Source: Gibbula magus (Eukaryota; Mollusca; Gastropoda; Trochida; Trochidae). From it: 64,000 nucleotides of DNA. The notes beneath the pieces are model-generated. The model saw only the letters and a list, made by a program, of their open reading frames with translations. It ran no database searches and was not told the origin of the DNA. The position numbers and the translations under genes were made by a program. The stretch lies in NCBI GenBank assembly GCA_936450465.1, contig OW388293.1, forward strand, positions 25,755,860 through 25,819,859. Reading direction: 5' to 3'. Positions 39,001-48,000 of this stretch are shown one piece after another. Each line of letters starts with the position of its first letter. The stretch's first letter is position 1.

Positions 39001-42000
39001 AATAGTTCTCATTTCAAATAGATTCACATTAAACATGTCCATGATGTAGACATCTATCTCATTTCTTGTTCCTATTATAATAAAATTAACTGCAAAGTTA
39101 ATAGAAAACTAAATCAGTTATAAAGTATAAAATATGATATAAATAAGGTATACCAAATTGACTCGTACTGGAAATTCTCATTAATTAATTAATTAATTCT
39201 CCAAATAATTACACAATATCATGAGATATTAAAAAACTCCATTATTTACTCTTAAATTACAAAGAACATAATATTAGATTTAATAAAAGATTCTGTATTA
39301 AGTCTTTAGAATACTTTTAGACTTGTGTACCTTTATCAGCAAATTCACTTGCAAAATACAAATAATTACTCATATGTGAAATGTGAGACAAAGATAAAAT
39401 ATGACTTATAATTTTTGTTAGACCTCCAATTCTAAGTTTTTAATTCTAAATATCTCTTTTTCATCAGACATATTATATTCTCAAAGCACATGTTAGAACT
39501 CAGAAAGAAAGATGAAATGCCTTTAACTCAGCTGTTTTCTTTAAAATTACCTCCCTTACCTACTTACTGATTGAAGTGCACATATAATCTCAGAAAGATG
39601 CTGTAAACTGAATTAGGCTTTTAGGTTATGATCCCTGTGACCCATATTTGGGGTCACAGACTCACCAAATTTACAATTTAGAATCCCTTACAGCCAAGGA
39701 GTCTGTACATAAAATTTCAGCTCACTAGAGCCATTGGGACTGGAGATGAAGATGAAAATAGCATTTTAGGTCATTGCCTCTGTGACCCAATATTTGGGGT
39801 CTCACTGTCACCAAATTTACAATTTAGAATCCCCTTCAGTCAAGGAGTATGTACATAAAATGTCAGCTCTCTACGTTCATTGGGACTGGAGAAGAAGATG
39901 AAAATAGTTTTTTTTAGGTAATGACCCCTGTGAGCCACACTTGGGGTCACAGGGTCACCAAATCTACAATTTAGAATCCCTTTCAGCCAAGGAGTCTGTA
40001 CATAAAATTTCAGCTCTCTGGAGTCATTGGTTCTGGAGAAGAAGATGAAAATAGCTTTTAAGGTTATGACCCCTGTGACCCACATTTGGGGTCACAGGGT
40101 CACCAAATTTACAATTTAGTATCCCCTTCAGCCAAGGAGTCTGTACATTAAATTTCAGCTCTCTGGAGTCATTGGTTCTGGAGAAGAAGTCGAAAAAGCG
40201 AAAAGTTTACGGACGGAAGGACGGACGGATGGACGGAAGCCATCCCATGCCATAAGCCCATCGGGCCTTTCAGGCCAGATGAGCTAAAAAGCTTATTTGA
40301 ATGCGAAAAGCGTGCACTTGTGCCCTTATATTAACTAGTCATAGAGACTGACAAGATTTCTCAGCTTCGAATGTGAAATTGGCAAAAGGTTATTGCCCAC
40401 CCAAATCAAAAGGTCCAGCAATTCAGAGATTATCTGCAGACTGCATCATAATTTACTGTAGGGTTTGAAGACAGAGGAAGGGTCATTATATGGGCTTAAA
40501 TTGTAAATAGAGTCAGGCTCATATTAGGATAGGTTGGGAAATGATGTTGATTACTTTATTTCTTTCCTGATGCCAGAATACTGCTAAGTAATGTCTTACT
40601 TGAACTCCTTGAAGTGGGACGATACCCAGACGATATCAGCATCAGGTAGATTGTCCACCAGTTCAAACCTTGGATCTGTGAGGTGTTCTTTCAACATCTT
40701 CCCATAATCCATGTACACCTTCAAACTGCGGTCACGTGGTAGGTCGGGAAAAGTTATATCAAGATTTGGCAAACTTTCGTTATGTCTGTGGGCCTGAATG
40801 TGAAATATAATCATAATAATTACAAAATGATTTTGTTACACTACTTTCCGTGATTCCGATTGGATGAGAGCTCTCAAAAACCTGCTGCCATTTCTCGATG
40901 AATCCAGATTAAATGTGCAAGGATGCCTCGTGAATTCGTACCCTGTGACTTCACAATCCATTCAAACAAACAGTTGGTCAGTCGGTTCTCACAACTGAGT
41001 GAAACATTTTTAAAGAAAATAAGTAATAAATATGTCATATCCTCTTATCAGGTACAACGATAACTGTAATACACATTCCTTTGTCGATTAAAACAATTAA
41101 CATCACAATCTTCTGCCGAATTAAATTAAGGATTCCTTAATTTTGCTTCAGCCATGTATTGTTGCGTGTAACAAGCTGCTGCCTCCAGTAATAAATGACA
41201 AATATATTAGATTTGTGTAAATATTAAAAGAAAAGCTTCTTGATTTTGTAATTATAAGGATTGTTTAAGATGTTTTGAGCCTCTATCGAAGTATAACAGC
41301 AATAAATAAACTAATAATTAAAACAGTAAATATGCTGAAAATACACTTTGATGCACAGTGTACTGAACTGTATTAATGTAGATGTGAACTGCTTAACTAC
41401 TTATAGCTATGGCAACAGATAAGGATAATTATATTTCTACCTCAAAATATTCCTGTTCTGGCTCTGTCTGTATGCAGCTGACCTCTGTCATATCGCTCGG
41501 CACCCAGGGAATCAACCTTGCTCGACGGAGAAGTTCACTTGCCACATTTGGGATGAAGTCTCTGGTCACTTCATCTGCACCAGACATAGAAGAACATGGA
41601 ATGTTTGTTCTTTCATCAGCATGACTGGGTTCAAACCCAGGAGTTATCATGGTTCCTCTTATTACAACAAGTGCTTGCCACTAACATTGCAAAGCTGACT
41701 GCCGCAAGAGAAGAAGACGCTTATATAAGAAGACTATTACATAATGGAAATGTACGATGAGTTGTGGAGAATGAATGTTCAATTTGTGTAAATGATTTGG
41801 AAATCTTCTTTCAATTATGAAATTAAAGATCCCGTGAAATGCATTTCTCAAGAATGACAGATTATTACCTCTATGTAGATTTTATATGGGAATCAATTGA
41901 GCATAAAATCAAAACAATATACACTTGCAATTGATTATTAATACAATTTTAAAATACCTATTTTAACAATGCCGCAATTACCACCGCAATCCGTTTTGAA

Positions 42001-45000
42001 AAGAATCTTTGAGGCTTGAGGCATAACTGATTAACCACAGACAAGGGGTCGTCTGTGATACACTCCGTGGAGCCTCATTTATTAATTAATGATGATTATC
42101 ACTTCCGCTCGATGAATTTATGAGGTGTGTTAAATCGCCAAAAACACATGTTTATGCAATAACTATGTAATTGTCATCTGCAGAATTACCTAGTTGGATA
42201 TCTAAACATTCGATATATGGAAAATTTAAGTTGTTTTTTGAAGATTTGTTAGTGAAATGTCATTAACAATAAAAAAATTGCGAAATAACGTTTAATTATA
42301 ACTAAAGTCCATAATGAGATTACTCCAGTGATGTCACAGGAGTCGTTGCTTCAGGGACCACTACCCCGCAGATATTCATTCTGGTCGCCAGGGCTAAATT
42401 AGATGTTTTTTTAAAAAGTTGTTCAGATTTCAGAAATTTAAAATCGAGCAATTGTCAAATTGACATCCCATTTTAATGAATCCAAATTTGACCATATGTC
42501 ATTACATCTATCCTGTAAGACAAACATTATCCAGGTTGTAGATAAATTGGTTTAAGACAAAGTTAAGATCAAGTTAGTCATATAAAATTATTATAGAAGA
42601 TAAAAGTTGTTGATTGTTGCTTGCAACTATAAGCATAACAACGACAGACCGAAGCTTTAACTAGTGTTGCATGGTCACATCAATTTCCAAGAGCACAAAG
42701 AGCATATTCGATTTATGATACGATAAGAACAATATTTTTTATTACATAAATCGGATTGAGATACTCGGTTCTATTAGTGAAATAAACCCTCTACCCAGCT
42801 ACAGTGGCGATAACCATTACTGTCACTCAACTGGGTGGTGATAAACTTAATCGCCACTCACATGACGTCATTAAGACAATTTATTACACTCTCGTTGAAG
42901 ATACTACTGTTGTGAAACATTGAAATGTTATTCAACACTGTTGTGAAACATTGCACGTGAAAGCGATCGTAGTCGGGACTACTTTCCAGTAGTCACATGG
43001 CTTTTGGGATAGCACTGGATTTCTACCTACACGGTTTATCACATAAAGTCTTATGATTATATAGTACGGATGCTTCTATCACAATTCACTGTCAAACAGT
43101 ATCACTTGGTTGATTCAGAGTTAGTTCCCTTGACATGTATAATCACGTTAGCGCTCTCGCGATTTGACCGCCATTTGCATGGCTTTGTCATGCAACTTGA
43201 CATAGTCTAGATTCTAAATTCATAAGGAACAAGCAAAAAAGTGAGCGTGGCTCACTAATACCCCCGACTGTTTAAGTTTGACCTTTTTATTTTACTTAAA
43301 GAGAGAGGTGTCTGCACACCTAAGGATTGATAAGCTTTGAAATGTAATTGCTAAGATTAAACTGTTTGTGAAAATGGTAGGACAAGTCTCGATCTTCACG
43401 TGAAAAAGGTGGTTTAAGTCAAAATAGGAATAAAAATAACTTGAAAAGGTATTGGTAATATAATACACTACTGCTATTACCACTGATTTCAACTTTATTT
43501 TGGAAATTAATCCATCATAATGATTCATTCGAGTGACTTTAAACAACAGGTACATGGAAGCACACCCCTGAAGGCACAGTGAGAGATATACAGCAGTTTA
43601 TGGCTGAAAGGAAAGAAAATTTAACTTTTCCCAAAATATAATCAGTGGAAATATAAAATAGTAAAATCAACGAGAACACAGAAGTAGCTTTTGATGAAAG
43701 TTACATGAAAAAGAAAATGATGAAGTCAACAAATCACAATACAGAAGTAGCTTCAGTCATTCTAGCTATGATAAAGTAAAAGAATATAAAAAATCGCCAA
43801 AAATTCAAAAATTCACCAAATCGTGTTACATTTTGCAATGCACCTCTCCTAGTGGTGAAGGAGACATGTGCCAAATTTGAAAAGGATGAGATGAATAGTT
43901 TTTTTGTAATCGATCGGACAAAAAATGCTCAGAATTTGACTAAGTTAAAAAATATAAAAAATCGCCAAAAATTCAAAAATTCACCAATTCGGTTTAAACT
44001 TTGCACTGCACCTTTCCTAGTGGTGAAGAAGACATGTACCAAATTTGAAAAGGATGAGATGAATAGTTTTTTTGTAAACGATCGGACAAAAAATGCTCAG
44101 AATTTGACTACCGGTAAGTTAAAAAATATAAAAAATCGCCAAAAATTCAAAAATTCACCAATTCGGTTTAAACTTCGCACTGCACCTCTCCTAGTGGTGA
44201 AGAAGACATGTACCAAATTTAAAAAGGATGAGACGAATAGTTTTTCTGTAATCGATCGGACCAAAATTGTCTTCAGACGGAAGGACAGACGGACGGACGG
44301 ACGGACGGACGGAAGGACGGACGGACGGACGGAATCGTTGGTATAACTATATACCCCCAACCGTTGGTCGGGGGTATAATAAACTTCATGTTCAACCCAC
44401 GAATCATGTGACAATCGTCAGTTGAGTATTAATGTGACTACATTGTTATCCTTATACTTATAGGTACGTTTTGATATTTTCTTCTCCTTTTTTGCGGAAT
44501 GGGTTTGATTGTTTAGAATGTAAACAACTAGGTAACTTCGTGTCGACACGTAGGCCTAAGTTTCAAGGTTGTGGAGGCATCGTTCACGTCTGTCTGTTGT
44601 TACAGAGGATACCATACCAAGATATATGAATAAAAAATGCTTCAAGGTAACTGTCAATGTTGATATAGGCCTAACATTTTAACGTTCACTAAAAATGTCG
44701 GAACTCCATTTTCAGGCCTTCTGTTAGCAAATTTGTGCCGTCAATCGGCAACAAAGACACTGATCCCCACAATTTCGCTAGATAAAACTATCATCAGAAC
44801 TGTATGCAACTTTACTCCCCAGTATCATTGTCATCTGGGTGTTACAGATCCTATTTTGGCAAAGCAACCGCAGCTACGTACAGCTGTTACTAGCCTAACT
44901 AAATCGCGCTTGAAAACAGTCGCATTCCGATGACGTCACAATCTCCTGACATCATTCATAAGATCTAGCGAGATTAATACGATGTTTTTGTTTACTCGCC

Positions 45001-48000
45001 AATTTGCGATTCTTATCGTTTCAACATAAAGACAATGTAATGAGTGTTTTGAAATTGTTTTGTTCAAAATTGAAACTGTTATTAAGGGATATTTGCTTGG
45101 TCTATTTTTGGTGTTTAGTGAGATGGCGTTATGCGTCCATGGTAAGAGATGTATCCCTACGCACATCTACATGAATGAAGAGTGAACTTTAATTACATAT
45201 TTTATTAATTTAGAGCGTGTAATAAATAAAATACTAAACTCCGTCCCGTTTAATAACATATTTATGAAACTCGTGGATGGTTTTGGTATCTAACTCGCTT
45301 TCGCTCGTTAGATACCAAAACCATCCACGAGTTTCATAAATATGTTATTAAACGGGACGTCGTTTAGTATTCTCTATGTTATGACGTCATAGTGTCAGCT
45401 TGCAAAGGCTGTACCAGTTTACCATTGACATTTCTACATAAAACACAGAGATGATGATACAATAAATAGAATATCTGACATCTGATATCTATCCTTGACA
45501 AATACCAAGTTCCTTTCATCATGTGCGCCACTTGTGAAGTATCTACTTTTCTACCTCACCCGATGGGATAGAAATGGTATTTGTCACAGAAAGACAGATA
45601 TTCTCTAGATGTCCTTAGCAAGAGTAGCAAGGCAGAATCATCTCACCTCCATGACCAAGCGATCTGAGCGGCCACATGATGTTGAAGACGAGTTGTTTGG
45701 GGATGTAGTAGAAAGGGACGGTTCTGAAGGAAGGTTCGTCGCAGTGCTGGATGTGACACCCGAACTCGTCCATGATGTACCATACGGGAACTGCGTCGTC
45801 AGATCCCTGCAGTTACCATAGCAACATGACACTTTGTACTGGGAATATTGAAGAATTCTCTTAAAATTTTTGCAAGGACCGATTATTGTAGAGACTGAAT
45901 TTATATGATATTCTCATGCTATATTCTTAAGCTATAAATACATGATTTTTTATTTGTTTGTTGCTTTGTAATTTAGATGTTATTGTGATGAAAATTAATA
46001 GCAAAGAATATCAATGTCAAGCTGTCCATTTAAAAAGTTAACTATATTTGTTGCTTTCATCATAAAAGAATCATCCCTTTCCCAAAAATAATGTTAAATT
46101 CAGAAATAAACAAAGACTCATTTCAACAACAGTTTTATTTAAATAAAAAAGTATCTCTAATCCTTACCAATGCAAAGTTTCCAAAACTGTATGATTGATT
46201 GTACCTGGAAAATAACAATAATAACAGTAATGATACAGCACCGATTAACATATTCCCAGCACAGATTAACAGGTATATAGAGTAACATAAAAGGTAAACA
46301 AACATTATTTAAAAACATAAATATACATGGGAAAAAATGGTTTTGGCATGGTAAACTTTCCATGACGGGATTCTAATTAACCATATTAACATGCCCGTGG
46401 GCAAGTTATCAGTGACTGATACGTTATGATAAAAGCAAATATTGATTTTCTTACCCAAGCGGGCACAGATATGCCGGGTATTAAAGTTTTCATAATGGTC
46501 ATGGGAATTACAGTTTTTCTAAATATAACTTGCGTTTTGATTGGTTGACGGAACTACTTTGCGCTCATTCATGAATTCCTTAGCTATCCTGTTTAAGCAA
46601 AATCACATAATTGAACAATTTCGAGCATACTTAATTGAAGTCACATGTCAGTAAAACTTATTAAATATAAAATCATGTTCAACCTAAGTTTCCGAGACCA
46701 TAATTACAGTACTAAACTTGCAAGGCGAAGCAACATGCTAGAGTCGCTGACTGCACTGCCGTGAGGTCATTGCTTTGTGACGTCATTAACCATGACGTCA
46801 TTTGGTGACGTAATTACACTCCTATCTTGCATTCCAACAGTGCGATTGTAAGTTCACGTTTTCATTAATTTTCTCTCATTCTGCGACATAGTTTACAATA
46901 TTAACGAGTTGTTTACTATGTCAGTAAACCGTTTTGGCAATAAAATTGAACAGTTACTTTAGAATAGTTCTGAAAAAATAGAGCAAGTTGGAAACTATTT
47001 AGATATGCGCATCCTGAAGATGTGACAGAGTTTATGAATGGCGTATGACTACAATTTGTAATTTACAGTCGTATCAAAGATCGTGAATTGGGGTCTTGTT
47101 TTTCGATTTTTACTCATTAAAATGATCTTGGGTAAGAAAAAGAATAACCAACTCGGTGCTCGGAATTACGAATTATCTGTCCCTTGTGAATTATTATGTC
47201 AAACCCCTCGCTAAAGATCGGAGTTTATCACAATAATTAACTCGGGACAGATAATCCGTAATTCCTCGCAACTCATTGATTATTCTTATATAGATCTACG
47301 TCAAATAATATATAGTAGAAATTTAATTAATCAAGTTTTCATAGCCATGTGTAATTGGGACAGGGTAAAACAGATGATGACACTTTTCCCTGTGACAAAC
47401 AGTTTTACAATTTTAAACCTTAATAATTGATTTAATAAATATCAAATAATTTTTTAGGTTTCTACCAAAGTCAGCACCTCCACATATTTTCCAGAACATC
47501 CTCAATCTGTTGATCACGTGACCTCCCCTCGGTTTCTACCTCCATCATGGCCGCCATGCGCTCCAGCAGACCTCCAACTTCCTCAAGATACTTTCGTGCA
47601 TCCTGCACTCTATATGTCCATGCATGGTCGATCAGGAATATACTGTTGTGGAGAGAAAAGTGGCGTTATTTACACACGGAAAGTTTAATTGCCATCAGCA
47701 TCTGAGAAATGGTCTAAAGTGTAAAGTTTAAAGTAAAATTGATTTTTATGTAGCAATGTTAGGTCAAAAACATTCCAGTCTTTATAAGCTATGGTTCCTG
47801 TAAAGTAGATCAACGAATGGCAAGGTAATAGTTGATGCATCAAGTAAAGTTATACGGTGAATCTAGTCTCGTATTCTCACAGCAGTTAAGTTCTGGGATA
47901 GTTTGTGACCATTTCCAGATATTTTCCTTTGCTGACTAGTTGTTATGCCTGCAAACTGGCCACTTAGAATGGTTTGACCATAACTAAATAAACAGCTAGA

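Larger units (their letters stand above)
41575..45646. other. TTLL12 intron 5 content
   Basis: A 4.1-kb intron. It holds the 1.1-kb array element (43258-44377), the 142-bp hairpin (45230-45371), CRE palindromes at 42863, 44931 and 45382, and a segment near 42770-42870 (agtgaaataaac; agctacagtg) related to 51206-51260. No gene seen. Confidence 0.5.

Noticed and set aside
43852..44346. 164-codon open frame with internal repeats
   Set aside because: It is the core-unit array and GGAC run of a transposable element read in a frame that happens to lack stops.
45609..45821. Plus-strand frame over TTLL12 exon 5
   Set aside because: Shadow of the minus-strand exon, whose translation matches TTLL12 closely.
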